A DNA stretch of 64,000 nt from Finegoldia magna_J (GCF_002243175.1 NZ_NDYF01000016.1:62001-126000), one strand, 5' to 3'. Positions 25,771-35,539 are shown, counted from the stretch's first letter. Notes: a model not told the origin generated them from the letters alone. Numbers and translations are program-made.

Positions 25771-27276
25771 CTACAACACCAATTCTTCTAATATTTTGAC
25801 ATTTTTAATCACAATAACCTTGGTTCCAATCAAATCGATATATCCAAGCTTTTTGAATTCGCCTAATTTTCTAGTAATAGTTTCTCTTGTAAGTCCAGAA
25901 TAATTCCCAAGTTCTTCTCTGTTCATCGCAAGGTCTAGTCTTATTCCGTCCTTAGTTTCCACGCCCATTGTATCTTTTAATCGTAATAAAAGCGCCGCAG
26001 TTTTCATAGTTGCATTGCTGGTGGATAATCTTTGCACCAAATCTTCTGCAAGTCTAATTCTTTCGAAACTTTTTTTCAAAATTTTAGTGAGAGCAAGTGG
26101 CGAATTTATCAAATATTTATTGAAAATATCCCTAGGAATCATAATAACTTCACAGTCTGTCAACGCTTGACCCATGTAGATGTATTCCACATCTTCCAAA
26201 ATATTATGTCCACCCACAAAATCATTTTCGTGATACAAATACAAAATTTGTTCTCTTCCATCAATCGTATTGTGAAAAACTTTTATCGTACCTTTGTGGA
26301 TTACATACATATTTTCGGCAGAATCTCCCGGTTTAAAGATGTAGTCTTCTGCTTTTAGTTTAAGAAATTTCATTTTTCTAATAGCTTCATCGTAATCGAC
26401 ATTGTCAATTCCTTTGAAAAGCTCCACATCTTTTATAGCTTCCAACAAGTATTTTTTATCATCTTCCATATCAAATTGCTCCTCTGTTATTTTCTTAGCT
26501 TGAAAATTCAAAGCCTCATCACGTCTGCTGTCGCTTACAGTCTTTGCAAATTGTGCATTAACGTATTTTTCAAATTTTTCGGCAGTTTTTTTATCCATTG
26601 CTTCGACATTTTCAAGGAAGTATTTTCTACCCAAATTTTCGTATTTGTATACTCCACCTAAATGATATGGTAAAATTTCAATTCTTTCAACCATATTTTT
26701 TATTTTATCTAAAGATTCTACAAACTTATCCATTTCTTCGTAGTTATCAGTAAATCCAGGAACCATGACATGTCTAGCCCAAATATTTCCACAAAATCCA
26801 TTAGATTCTAAATCATTTACAAATTCTAGGAAATTTTTGTCTTCCATAAATGTAATTTGTTTGTACAATTTAGAGTCGAAAGCTTTGAAATCAAGTAGCA
26901 TTGTGTCGATATAAGGAAGAATTTCTGAGTAGTATCTTTTATCGCCAACACCTGATGTATCCAAGCAAGTGTTAAAGCCTTCTTGTTTGAGTCTTTTCAC
27001 CAATTCTTTTAAGAATTCTCCCTGTAACAGAGGTTCTCCTCCAGAAATCGTGACTCCACCTTCTTGTCCGTGATACGACTTGTATCTTTTCGCTATTTTT
27101 ATAATTTCATCTACAGTGTATTCTTTTCCACCATGTATGTTTTTAGAATCTGGATTGTGACAGTAAACGCATTTCAATGGACAACCTTGCAAGAAAAATA
27201 TAGTTCTGTTTCCCGGTCCATCGACAAGTCCCATAGTTTCTATAGAATGCACGTAACCTTTTATTTCATTGTCCAT
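25771..27276 (-). CDS. Fusion: pyruvate formate-lyase activating enzyme + Crp/Fnr regulator
   Basis: Residues 1-250 are a radical-SAM activase: CPLKCVYCHNP with C32-C36-C39 for the 4Fe-4S cluster, and GGVTISGGEPLLQ. It installs the glycyl radical on PflB. Residues about 275-400 form a cyclic-nucleotide-type sensor barrel (KPGDSAENMYVIHKGTIKVF), without the cAMP-contact block of CRP. Residues about 420-500 form a winged helix (NREELGNYSGLTRETITRKL) with the R-E-x-x-x-R pattern that reads TGTGA in CRP. The frame is continuous with no stop between the parts. It follows pflB by 54 bp. Confidence 0.9.
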   Translation of the reverse strand: MDNEIKGYVHSIETMGLVDGPGNRTIFFLQGCPLKCVYCHNPDSKNIHGGKEYTVDEIIKIAKRYKSYHGQEGGVTISGGEPLLQGEFLKELVKRLKQEGFNTCLDTSGVGDKRYYSEILPYIDTMLLDFKAFDSKLYKQITFMEDKNFLEFVNDLESNGFCGNIWARHVMVPGFTDNYEEMDKFVESLDKIKNMVERIEILPYHLGGVYKYENLGRKYFLENVEAMDKKTAEKFEKYVNAQFAKTVSDSRRDEALNFQAKKITEEQFDMEDDKKYLLEAIKDVELFKGIDNVDYDEAIRKMKFLKLKAEDYIFKPGDSAENMYVIHKGTIKVFHNTIDGREQILYLYHENDFVGGHNILEDVEYIYMGQALTDCEVIMIPRDIFNKYLINSPLALTKILKKSFERIRLAEDLVQRLSTSNATMKTAALLLRLKDTMGVETKDGIRLDLAMNREELGNYSGLTRETITRKLGEFKKLGYIDLIGTKVIVIKNVKILEELVL

Positions 27277-27292
27277 AATTTTCTCCCATCGT

Positions 27293-27322
27293 CAAAAAGG
27301 GCATACAAATATGCCCTTAATA
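27293..27322 (-). terminator. Terminator/attenuator between pflB and pflA-crp
   Basis: AAGGGCATA and TATGCCCTT form a stem followed on the minus strand by TTTTTG. It would end most pflB messages and leave the fusion gene at a lower level by read-through. Confidence 0.85.
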
Positions 27323-27330
27323 AAATTTAT

Positions 27331-29607
27331 TTATACAAACTCATGGAATGTTCTGTTGATTACATCTAGTTGATGTTCGCGGTCCAATTGGTTAAATCTT
27401 ACAGCATATCCCGAAACTCTTATAGTTAAGTTTGGATATTTTTCTGGATTTTCCATCGCGTCTTCCAACAATTCACGATCCATTACGTTAACGTTCAAAT
27501 GGAAAGCGTCTTGGTTGAAATATCCATTCATGATGTTTGTCAAGTTTGTTATTCTTTCTTCTTCGTTTTTGCCAAGCGCATTTGGAATGATTGAGAATGT
27601 ATTTGAAATGCCGTCTTGATTTACGTTCTTGTAAGGCATTTTTGCTACAGAGTTCAATGAAGCAAGTGCTCCTGATTTGTCTGCTCCATTCATTGGGTTT
27701 GCTCCTGGTGCAAATGGTTCGCCTTTTTTACGTCCGTCTGGTGTGCTTCCAGTTTTCTTACCGTAAGTTACATTTGATGTGATTGTCAACAAACTCAAAG
27801 TGTGCTCTGCGTTTCTGTAAGCTTTTGTTTTTCTCAAAGATTCTATGAAGTATTTGCTTATAGCGATTGCCAAATCATCTGCTCTGTCATCGTCATTTCC
27901 GTATCTTGGGAAATCTCCTTCAACTTCAAAATCGACAGCCAATCCGTTTTCGTCTCTGATTGGTTTTACTTTAGCATATTTTATAGCTGACAATGAATCT
28001 GCTGCAATGGCAATTCCTGCGATACCAAATGCTATGAATCTGTGAACTTCTGGATCGTGAAGAGCCATTTGTCCTTTTTCATAAGCGTATTTGTCGTGCA
28101 TGAAGTGAATTGTGTTCATTGTATTCACATAAACTTTCGCAAGTTTATCGATTACTTTTTTGTAATTTTCAAGAACTTTATCGTAATCCAAAATTTCTGA
28201 ATCGTCTCTTTCAATTCCATCGATAACAGTTACGATATCGCCTGTTTTCTTGTCTCTGTAAACTTCGTCTACACCACCGTTGATTGAATACAAAAGTGCT
28301 TTTGCAAGGTTTGCTCTCGCTCCGAAATATTGCATTTGTTTTCCAACTTGCATTGCAGATACACAACATGCTATTGCGTAGTCGTCTCCGTAAACATCAC
28401 GCATTACATCGTCGTTTTCGTATTGAATGGAAGCTGTTTTGATACTCATCATTGAACAGAAATCCTTGAAAGCGCGTGGCAAATTATCTGACCACAATAC
28501 TGTCATGTTTGGTTCTGGTGATGTGTCGATATTGATTAAAGTGTGCAAAAATCTGAATGAAGTTTTTGTAACCAAAGTTCTTCCATCAACGCCCATTCCA
28601 CCGATTGATTCTGTAACCCAAGTAGGATCTCCAGCGAATAATTCATCGTATTCAGGAGTACGAAGATGTCTAACCATTCTAAGTTTGATAACTAATTGAT
28701 CCACCAATTCTTGTGCGTGGTCTTCATCCAAAATCCCCTTGTCCATATCTCTTTTGATATAAATATCTAAGAATGCTGTGTTTCTTCCGATTGACATCGC
28801 AGCTCCGTTGTTTTCTTTTACAGCTGCCAAATATCCAAAATACAACCATTGAACAGCTTCAGTCGCATTCATTGCTGGTCTTGAAATATCAAATCCGTAA
28901 CTCATTGCCATGTCTTTTATTTCATCGAAAGCTCTGATTTGTTCAGAAAATTCTTCACGTCTACGAATGATTTCTTCAGTAGCATCTCCTGTCAAGTTTT
29001 CCTTGTCTCTGATTCTCATAGCTTTCAAATAATCGATACCGTACAAAGCAATTCTTCTGTAATCGCCGATAATTCTTCCTCTTCCGTACGCATCAGGAAG
29101 TCCTGTCAACAAACCAACTGATCTGAAAGTTCTCATTTCTTTTGTGTAAGCGTCAAAAGTTCCTTGGTTGTGTGTTTTTCTGTATTCGTTGAATTTTTCT
29201 TTTATAACTGGATCCATTTCCAAATCATAAGCCTCCAAAGAATTTTCAACCATTCTGAAACCACCATATGGATTCATAATTCTTTTCATAGGTTCATCTG
29301 TTTGTAATCCAAAAACAACTTCATTGTCCTTATCGATATATCCTGCATCGAAATTATTAATTCCGCTGAATCTTTCAAGGTCTACCTTGATTTTCTTAGA
29401 TTTTACTTCTTCAACGATCATATCGTTTACTTCGTTCCACAAAGTTTTAGTTTTTTGTGTTGGACCTACTAGGAAAGAATCGTCCCCTTCGTATGGAGTG
29501 TAGTTTTGTTGAATAAAATCTCTCACATTGATTTCATCTGCCCAGTCTCCATCATTGAAACCTTCCCAAGCTTTTTTGAATTGTTCATTATCGAATAAAT
29601 TGCTCAT
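27331..29607 (-). CDS. pflB: Formate C-acetyltransferase (pyruvate formate-lyase)
   Basis: PflB splits pyruvate and CoA into acetyl-CoA and formate under anaerobic conditions. The 758-residue protein has the active-site cysteine pair in IACCVSAM (about residue 420) and the C-terminal glycyl-radical loop RVSGYAVRF (about residue 735). It is complete. It is paired with its activase downstream and preceded by a CRP-type palindrome. Confidence 0.97.
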   Translation of the reverse strand: MSNLFDNEQFKKAWEGFNDGDWADEINVRDFIQQNYTPYEGDDSFLVGPTQKTKTLWNEVNDMIVEEVKSKKIKVDLERFSGINNFDAGYIDKDNEVVFGLQTDEPMKRIMNPYGGFRMVENSLEAYDLEMDPVIKEKFNEYRKTHNQGTFDAYTKEMRTFRSVGLLTGLPDAYGRGRIIGDYRRIALYGIDYLKAMRIRDKENLTGDATEEIIRRREEFSEQIRAFDEIKDMAMSYGFDISRPAMNATEAVQWLYFGYLAAVKENNGAAMSIGRNTAFLDIYIKRDMDKGILDEDHAQELVDQLVIKLRMVRHLRTPEYDELFAGDPTWVTESIGGMGVDGRTLVTKTSFRFLHTLINIDTSPEPNMTVLWSDNLPRAFKDFCSMMSIKTASIQYENDDVMRDVYGDDYAIACCVSAMQVGKQMQYFGARANLAKALLYSINGGVDEVYRDKKTGDIVTVIDGIERDDSEILDYDKVLENYKKVIDKLAKVYVNTMNTIHFMHDKYAYEKGQMALHDPEVHRFIAFGIAGIAIAADSLSAIKYAKVKPIRDENGLAVDFEVEGDFPRYGNDDDRADDLAIAISKYFIESLRKTKAYRNAEHTLSLLTITSNVTYGKKTGSTPDGRKKGEPFAPGANPMNGADKSGALASLNSVAKMPYKNVNQDGISNTFSIIPNALGKNEEERITNLTNIMNGYFNQDAFHLNVNVMDRELLEDAMENPEKYPNLTIRVSGYAVRFNQLDREHQLDVINRTFHEFV

Positions 29608-29668
29608 ACATATCTCCTTTTCTTATTTTTAACGTTATATTAAGTATATGTTAAGGCAATTTTAAATA

Positions 29669-29702
29669 CTGTGATTATAATCACTCCGTGATAATTTTTA
29701 TC
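29669..29702. promoter_or_regulatory. CRP/FNR-type operators upstream of pflB
   Basis: TGTGATTATAATCACT (29669-29684) fits the CRP site TGTGA-N6-TCACA with one end mismatch. A second palindrome, TGATAATTTTTATCA (29688-29702), follows 3 bp later. Both lie about 60-95 bp before the pflB start and 75-110 bp before the divergent TPR gene. Confidence 0.7.
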
Positions 29703-29778
29703 ATAGAAATCTTACAATATTTCAATATTGCTTGTAAATAAGTAAAAAATAGGATATATTTTAAATACGGAGGGTTTT

Positions 29779-30291
29779 ATGAGAATAAAAATATCTAACA
29801 GTAAACTAATAATTCTTGCAATTCTAACATTTGTGATAGAGACAATCGCCGTTGCCTGCACACAAAATCTCACAGGAATTAATAGAATTTTCATTATAAT
29901 TTCATTTACTTTAATCACAACGTTCGCACTTTTTCTAAGTTATATCTTGATTCAAGTGCTTCACAATATGATAATGGATAGAAAAATCGCCGGTGAAATC
30001 AGAAAATACATGCTGGATTACGAACAAAATGGAAATTTGGACAAATTATTTCAAAATTTCAAAAAGATAAAAGACAAACCAAAAACAGATTATGCAAAAA
30101 GCTTGTATTATTTTAACTTGGCGATAGCCTATGTGGAAGATCATCAATTCCAAAAAGCACGTGAAGTTTTGCAAAAATCCACTTTACAAAAATACAACCA
30201 ATCATTTAATCAGATTTTCAAAATGCTTTTGAATGATATCGACAAACACGAAAAAGAATACAACGAATCTAAAAAAACGCCAGAAAATTAA
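29779..30291 (+). CDS. Two-TM, TPR-like membrane protein
   Basis: This 170-residue protein has two helices (LIILAILTFVIETIAVACTQ and IFIIISFTLITTFALFLSYIL) followed by a helical, TPR-like domain with SLYYFNLAIAYVEDHQFQKA. It shares layout with the broken gene at 4792-5468. GGAGGG precedes the start. It is divergent from pflB. Function unknown. Confidence 0.7.
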   Translation: MRIKISNSKLIILAILTFVIETIAVACTQNLTGINRIFIIISFTLITTFALFLSYILIQVLHNMIMDRKIAGEIRKYMLDYEQNGNLDKLFQNFKKIKDKPKTDYAKSLYYFNLAIAYVEDHQFQKAREVLQKSTLQKYNQSFNQIFKMLLNDIDKHEKEYNESKKTPEN

Positions 30292-30304
30292 TTCTGGCGT
30301 TTCG
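30273..30304. terminator. Bidirectional terminator
   Basis: AACGCCAGAA and TTCTGGCGTT form a stem between two convergent genes, with A and T runs on each side. Confidence 0.85.
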
Positions 30305-30305
30305 T

Positions 30306-31166
30306 TTATTGAATTCTAAGTCCCATTTCACCGAATGAATCTGCGTGTTCAAAATCGTGGTATTTAAATCCTCGTTGGAACCATTCGTTTCTTAGTTCAG
30401 ATGAACCGTGTGTAAATTTTTCCGGTTGGACGTATCCTTGTCCCATTTTTTGAATGTGATCATCGCCGACACTTTGGACTGCACTTATCGCTTCCTCAAT
30501 GTCTCCTTCTTCCAAATATCCTTTTTCTTTAATATAATAACTGAACACTCCCGCAAAATAATCTGCCTGAATTTCCAATGCTACAGAATATTTGTTGGCG
30601 TCTTTTTCGTTCAATCTACGTTGAATATTGTGAACTCTATCCAAAATTCCCAGTTCTTTTTGGACGTGGTGGCCAACTTCGTGCGCCAATACATAAGCCA
30701 TCGCATAGTCTCCACCGTCAGCTCCAAGTTTTTTCGTCAACATATTGTAGAAAGTTACATCCATGTAGACTGTCTGATCCAACGAACAATAAAACGGTCC
30801 GACGTTTTTGTCAGCATTTCCGCAACCCGTTGACACTGCTCCCTCAAAGAAATGAAGCTTTGGTTCGTTGTATGATTTGTTTATTTCAGAAAATTTTTCG
30901 TGCCACACATCTTCTGTGTCTTTCAACACAACGCTTAGCATCTTTTCAGCTTCTTCAACTTCCTTGCTACTCGCTTTTTCAGATTTATTTACTTGTTGTT
31001 CTTGTTGTGTTCTGTTTTGTTCATTGATAATATCGCGTGGATTTCCTCCAAACAAAGAATACACAATCACAAGCAAAAGCAGTCCGACTCCGCCGATTTT
31101 AACCGGTCCTCCACCGGATGAACCTCTGCTTACATTTGAACTTCCTTCTCTACCTTGCCATTTCAT
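30306..31166 (-). CDS. Neutral zinc metallopeptidase (YpfJ family)
   Basis: The 286-residue protein has a Gly/Ser-rich N-terminus (MKWQGREGSSNVSRGSSGGG), one membrane helix (VGLLLLVIVYSLFGG), and an extracytoplasmic domain with the zinc site LAHEVGHHVQ (about residue 160) and GSSELRNEWFQRGF near the end. The N-terminal RGSS-GGG pattern and HEVGHHVQ define the family; the substrate is unknown. Confidence 0.9.
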   Translation of the reverse strand: MKWQGREGSSNVSRGSSGGGPVKIGGVGLLLLVIVYSLFGGNPRDIINEQNRTQQEQQVNKSEKASSKEVEEAEKMLSVVLKDTEDVWHEKFSEINKSYNEPKLHFFEGAVSTGCGNADKNVGPFYCSLDQTVYMDVTFYNMLTKKLGADGGDYAMAYVLAHEVGHHVQKELGILDRVHNIQRRLNEKDANKYSVALEIQADYFAGVFSYYIKEKGYLEEGDIEEAISAVQSVGDDHIQKMGQGYVQPEKFTHGSSELRNEWFQRGFKYHDFEHADSFGEMGLRIQ

Positions 31167-31215
31167 ATTTTGCCCCCAATATATTAATTTTCCGTTAAAT
31201 TATTTATACCCAATT

Positions 31216-31842
31216 TTAATATTTTTCATTAGACCTGCTAGACACTGCGACAAATTTCAAATCCTCATAATTTTCATTCAAAGTTTTTTTGATTTCTCTT
31301 AAAGTATTCTTCGTCGTCACAATATCATCCAAAACGAGAATTTTTTTATCCGACAAATCAGCGTTCAATTCAAACGCACCTTGTAGATTTTCAATTCTTT
31401 GAAGTTGCGATAAATTATGCTGAATTTTCGTTTCCTTCACTTTTACAATCGCATCTGGCAAATATTCCATGTCCAAATTCTTTGCCACTTCCCTTGCAAT
31501 CTCGTGAATGTGATCGAAACCACGTTTGTTTATCGTAGATTTTGTCGAAGGAACTTTTAAAAGCGTGTAGTCTTGTAAGTTTTTCTGTTTGATTTTATCT
31601 GTAACCACATCTGCCAAGAAATATCTAACAACTTGTTTGCGGCTGAGCTTGTAATCGTAGATGAGTTTTTTCGTCAAACCTTGGTGAAGTAATGGAAAAT
31701 AGCAATCCGTACCGTCGATATCCCTGTAACTGTCCACGAAAACCAACTTGTCCAAGCAATCTTCGCACAACAAATATTTGTACTGTTTTTTCTCGTGACA
31801 AATTATGCAACGTTTTTGAAATAAAAAACTAAAATCCCTCAT
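31216..31842 (-). CDS. comF: ComF-family protein (competence/phosphoribosyltransferase-like)
   Basis: This 208-residue protein starts with a zinc-finger pair (CIICHEKK and CEDCLDK) and ends with the PRPP-binding loop ILVLDDIVTTKNTL. ComFC proteins assist DNA uptake and integration in transformable bacteria. It overlaps recD2 by 14 bp, so the two are coupled. Confidence 0.88.
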   Translation of the reverse strand: MRDFSFLFQKRCIICHEKKQYKYLLCEDCLDKLVFVDSYRDIDGTDCYFPLLHQGLTKKLIYDYKLSRKQVVRYFLADVVTDKIKQKNLQDYTLLKVPSTKSTINKRGFDHIHEIAREVAKNLDMEYLPDAIVKVKETKIQHNLSQLQRIENLQGAFELNADLSDKKILVLDDIVTTKNTLREIKKTLNENYEDLKFVAVSSRSNEKY

Positions 31843-34060
31843 CTTCGAACATCTCTCTCATCATTTCTTGTTCGTCATCGTCGATATCAAAATCCGTGTA
31901 TTGTTTGATTCTTCTGTCCAAGCCCGAATTTCTCTTCATTATTTTATTGTTGGATATCATTTGGCGTAAAATCTTCAAGCTTCCAACCAAAACTACGATT
32001 TCTCTCGCTCGTGTGATTGCAGTGTAGAGCAAATTTCTCGTCAACAACATAAACGGAGCCTGTGTCACTGGAATTACAACGATTGGAAACTCACTTCCTT
32101 GTGATTTGTGAATCGTAATCGCATAAGATAACGTCAAACCGTCGCATTCTTTTTTCGTGAAACTAGCAGTTTTGTCGTCAAACAACACATCAATCGTCTC
32201 ATCAATCGGATCGACGTATGTAACTCTTCCAATATCTCCGTTGAAAACCCCCATCGCATCATCGTCAATGAATTCTTTCGTGTAATCATTTTTAATTTGC
32301 ATAACTTTGTCGTTGAGCCTAAAAATCCTGTCTCGTTGCTCGATTTCTTCTGTCATTGGTGTTTTCGGATTCAAAACTTCTTGCAAAGCTGTGTTCAATT
32401 CCTTTGTTCCACAGCTTGATTTTTTCATCGGAGTTAGCACGATTATATCGTCAAACTCATCTTTTTTATAGAAATTGGGAAGTCTTTGTGCGCACAAATC
32501 GAGAATCGTCTGCTTGGCACGTTCTGGGTCGTTTTCTTCAATAAAGAAAAAATCCTTGCCCTTTTCATTCAAAATAGGAAACTCTCCGTTGTTAATCCTG
32601 TGCGCATTCACAATTATGTTGGAGTTTTGCGCTTGACGGAAAATCTTCGTCAACTTTATCGTAGTGATTTCTCCACATTCTATCAAATCGTTGAGCACAT
32701 TTCCCGCTTGTACACTTGGAAGCTGGTCACAGTCTCCAACAAAAACAACCCTCGTATTAGGATCCAACGCTCTCAACAAACTATCCGCGATGAAAATATC
32801 CATCATACTGGCTTCATCTATGATTATCAAATCGCAATCAATCGGATTGTCCTCGTCGTGGTCGAAAATCGTTCCGTTTTCAACTGGAATGTATCCCAGA
32901 ATTCTGTGAATTGTCTTCGCTTCTTCGTTGCAACTTTCCGACAATCTTTTAGCCGCACGTCCTGTAGGCGCCGCAAGAATTATCTCCTTGTCATTATTTT
33001 TGAAAATTTTCGTAATATTGTTGATAATCGTAGTTTTTCCCGTACCAGGCCCACCTGTAATTATCAGCATTTTTTCAGTCATAGATTTCTTGATGGCTTC
33101 GATTTGCAAATCATCCAAGTGTTCAGATTCAAGCTTGGAAAGCTCAGCCTCCACGTCAAACTCGTCTTCGATTTCGCTTTTCAAAATATTCGCAATATTA
33201 ATCGCGCATCTCATCTCAGCTTTTTCGATTTGTGGAAGGTAGACTCTGTGCTCATCGTCTGTGTCATCAATCGCAATAATTCCACTGACAATCAAAGACT
33301 CCAACGTCTCTTGTCTGTTTTTGATTTCAATGTCGATAAGATTCTCCACTCCAGCTATCAAATCATCTTCCAAAACGTAGCAATTTCCATTAGAATTTGC
33401 TTCCTTCTCCATAAAATATTTGAACGCAGCTTTGATTCTAAATGGAGAATCCGGTTCGATGTCGATTCTCTGCGCAATAATGTCTGCCGTTCTGAACCCA
33501 ATTCCCCTAATATCGTCAATCAAAGTATATGGGTTTTGCATGATAATTTTCTTCGTGTCTTCCTTGTAAAAATCAGAAATAATATTGGCTTGATGAAGAC
33601 TTAGCCCCAATGATTGCAAATACAAGAAAATCTCAGCGTATTCTTTTTTCTCATCGAGTGATTCTTTGATTTTTTTGTAATTTTTCTTGCCGATTCCTTT
33701 GACCTGGAGTAATTTGGATGGAGAATTTTTCAAAATTTCCATCGTATCTTCGCCAAATTCTTCGACGATTCTTCTTGCAGTTGTCTCTCCAATTCCTTTA
33801 ATCAAACCGCTTTGAAGATAATTGATAATATTGTACATGCTAGGCTTAGTGGATCTTTCAACGGAAATTATGTTGTATTGTTCTCCGTATTTTGGATCTT
33901 GGACTTTGTTTGCCTCAATATCCAAGAAATCTCCCGGCATAATTTTGAAACTATTTCCTTTGATAATTCTCTCTTCTCCGTCCTTATCCACAGAAAAAAT
34001 CCTAAAACCATTGGACTCGTTTTCGAATATTATATTTTTGACAGTCGCGCTAAATTTCAT
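31829..34060 (-). CDS. recD2: RecD2-type ATP-dependent DNA helicase
   Basis: RecD2 is a 5'-3' SF1 helicase acting in repair. The 743-residue protein has an N-terminal OB region and helix-hairpin-helix pairs (LIKGIGETTARRIVEEFG, LLQVKGIGKKNYKKI), Walker A TGGPGTGKTT (about residue 340), DEASMMD, VGDCDQLPSVQAGNVL and the C-terminal YTAITRAREIVVLVG. Length and order match RecD2/YrrC. Confidence 0.95.
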   Translation of the reverse strand: MKFSATVKNIIFENESNGFRIFSVDKDGEERIIKGNSFKIMPGDFLDIEANKVQDPKYGEQYNIISVERSTKPSMYNIINYLQSGLIKGIGETTARRIVEEFGEDTMEILKNSPSKLLQVKGIGKKNYKKIKESLDEKKEYAEIFLYLQSLGLSLHQANIISDFYKEDTKKIIMQNPYTLIDDIRGIGFRTADIIAQRIDIEPDSPFRIKAAFKYFMEKEANSNGNCYVLEDDLIAGVENLIDIEIKNRQETLESLIVSGIIAIDDTDDEHRVYLPQIEKAEMRCAINIANILKSEIEDEFDVEAELSKLESEHLDDLQIEAIKKSMTEKMLIITGGPGTGKTTIINNITKIFKNNDKEIILAAPTGRAAKRLSESCNEEAKTIHRILGYIPVENGTIFDHDEDNPIDCDLIIIDEASMMDIFIADSLLRALDPNTRVVFVGDCDQLPSVQAGNVLNDLIECGEITTIKLTKIFRQAQNSNIIVNAHRINNGEFPILNEKGKDFFFIEENDPERAKQTILDLCAQRLPNFYKKDEFDDIIVLTPMKKSSCGTKELNTALQEVLNPKTPMTEEIEQRDRIFRLNDKVMQIKNDYTKEFIDDDAMGVFNGDIGRVTYVDPIDETIDVLFDDKTASFTKKECDGLTLSYAITIHKSQGSEFPIVVIPVTQAPFMLLTRNLLYTAITRAREIVVLVGSLKILRQMISNNKIMKRNSGLDRRIKQYTDFDIDDDEQEMMREMFEDEGF

Positions 34061-34076
34061 ACACTCACCTACAAAA

Positions 34077-34115
34077 AAGAGGGTTGTTCAATCAAATAAC
34101 AATCCCTCTGTTTAT
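34077..34115 (-). terminator. Terminator of murA
   Basis: On the minus strand AGAGGGATTGTT and AACAACCCTCT pair and are followed by TTTTTT. Confidence 0.88.
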
Positions 34116-34123
34116 ACAATTTA

Positions 34124-35395
34124 TTAATCTTCGATTTCAATTCTTTCGATATTTGCGCCCAACTTTTTGAATTTGGAAACAATATCGTCGTATCCTCTGT
34201 CAATGTGATAAATATCTGTAACATTTGTAGTTCCATCTGCTACAAGTCCCGCCAAAATCAAAGCCGCTCCGGCTCTTAAATCGGTGGATTTCACAGTAGC
34301 TCCTTGAAGAGAATCTACCCCTGCAATACTCGCTTCATTTCCTTCAGTCGCAATAGCAGCGCCCATTTTTTGAAGTTGTTCCACATGCATAAATCTATTT
34401 TCAAAAACAGTTTCTTCAACACTGCTTTGACCCTTGCATACAGTCATCAACGCCATGAATTGCGCTTGCACATCTGTAGGAAAACCAGGATATGGCAAAG
34501 TTTTAATCTTCGTTCCTTTTAATCTACCAGTGGAAATAACTCTGATAGAATCTTCGTCCTCGTTTTCGATAACTTCACAACCAACTTCACGAAGTTTTGC
34601 GATAATTGGCATAATATGAGATGAAATACAATTTTTCACAGTAACATCTCCACGTGTAATCGCACTTGCCACCATAAAAGTCGCAGCTTCTATTCTATCT
34701 GGAATAATTGTGTGTTTTGCACCGTATAACTTGTCAACGCCGACTATTCTAATTGTAGAAGTACCAGCTCCACGAACCTTCGCTCCCAATTTGTTCAAGA
34801 AACTTGCCAAATCTACGATTTCTGGTTCCTTAGCAGCATTTTCGATAACAGTTTCTCCCTTTGCCATCGTCGCTGCCATCATTATATTTTGAGTCGCACC
34901 AACGCTCGGAAAATCCAAATAAATTTCCCCGCCAATCAAACCATCTTTTGCAATAGCTTCTATCTTTTCGTCAGTCGATTCAATCTCAGCACCCAATGCC
35001 TTAAATCCTTTTAAATGCAAATCCACAGGTCTCGAACCAATCGCACATCCACCTGGCAAATACGTCTTAGTTTCACCAAGTCTTGTCAACAAAGGTCCCA
35101 TCACCAAAAATGATGCTCTCATCTTGTTCATCAATTCATGTGGAGTCACAGAATTATTCACATTGCTACTATCTATCTCAACCTTATTCTTATCCAAATA
35201 AGTTACTTTTGATCCCAATTCTTCTAAAACTTTCAATATAATTGAAACATCCTTTAACTTTGGAACATCTTCTAAAATTATCGGCTCAGTTCCTAAAAGA
35301 GATGCTGCTATAATAGGAAGCGCTGAGTTTTTGGCGCCGTCAATCTTGACCTCGCCCTTCAAATTTAAACTTTTTTTTACTTGTATAACTTCCAA
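34124..35395 (-). CDS. murA: UDP-N-acetylglucosamine 1-carboxyvinyltransferase
   Basis: MurA makes the first committed peptidoglycan precursor by transferring enolpyruvate to UDP-GlcNAc. SGAKNSALPI-like IDGAKNSALPIIAAS at the start, the catalytic Cys in LPGGCAIGSRPVDLH and ALILAGLVADGTT near the end are present. I chose the TTG at 35395 because GGAGG lies 5 bp before it; the upstream ATG at 35407 contains that same GGAGG and lacks a site of its own. Confidence 0.95.
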   Translation of the reverse strand: MEVIQVKKSLNLKGEVKIDGAKNSALPIIAASLLGTEPIILEDVPKLKDVSIILKVLEELGSKVTYLDKNKVEIDSSNVNNSVTPHELMNKMRASFLVMGPLLTRLGETKTYLPGGCAIGSRPVDLHLKGFKALGAEIESTDEKIEAIAKDGLIGGEIYLDFPSVGATQNIMMAATMAKGETVIENAAKEPEIVDLASFLNKLGAKVRGAGTSTIRIVGVDKLYGAKHTIIPDRIEAATFMVASAITRGDVTVKNCISSHIMPIIAKLREVGCEVIENEDEDSIRVISTGRLKGTKIKTLPYPGFPTDVQAQFMALMTVCKGQSSVEETVFENRFMHVEQLQKMGAAIATEGNEASIAGVDSLQGATVKSTDLRAGAALILAGLVADGTTNVTDIYHIDRGYDDIVSKFKKLGANIERIEIED

Positions 35396-35502
35396 AATAA
35401 CCTCCATCAGTCATTCGTTTTTCTTGTTTATATATAAAATATTATATCATATCAATTTAGCGTTGACTAATTTTAAGCGATTTTTACAATTTTTTTACAA
35501 AA

Positions 35503-35536
35503 CAAAAGCCTCCTTTGGTTAAGGAAGCTTTTGTGA
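35503..35536. terminator. Terminator after the large surface-protein gene
   Basis: ACAAAAGC and GCTTTTGT pair, with CCTT/AAGG inside. It lies between the surface-protein stop (35540) and the murA upstream region. Confidence 0.7.
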
Positions 35537-35539
35537 AAT

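Noticed and set aside
32486..33604. 372-codon plus-strand ORF
   Set aside because: It is antisense to recD2, which has all helicase motifs; the ORF lacks any recognisable domain.
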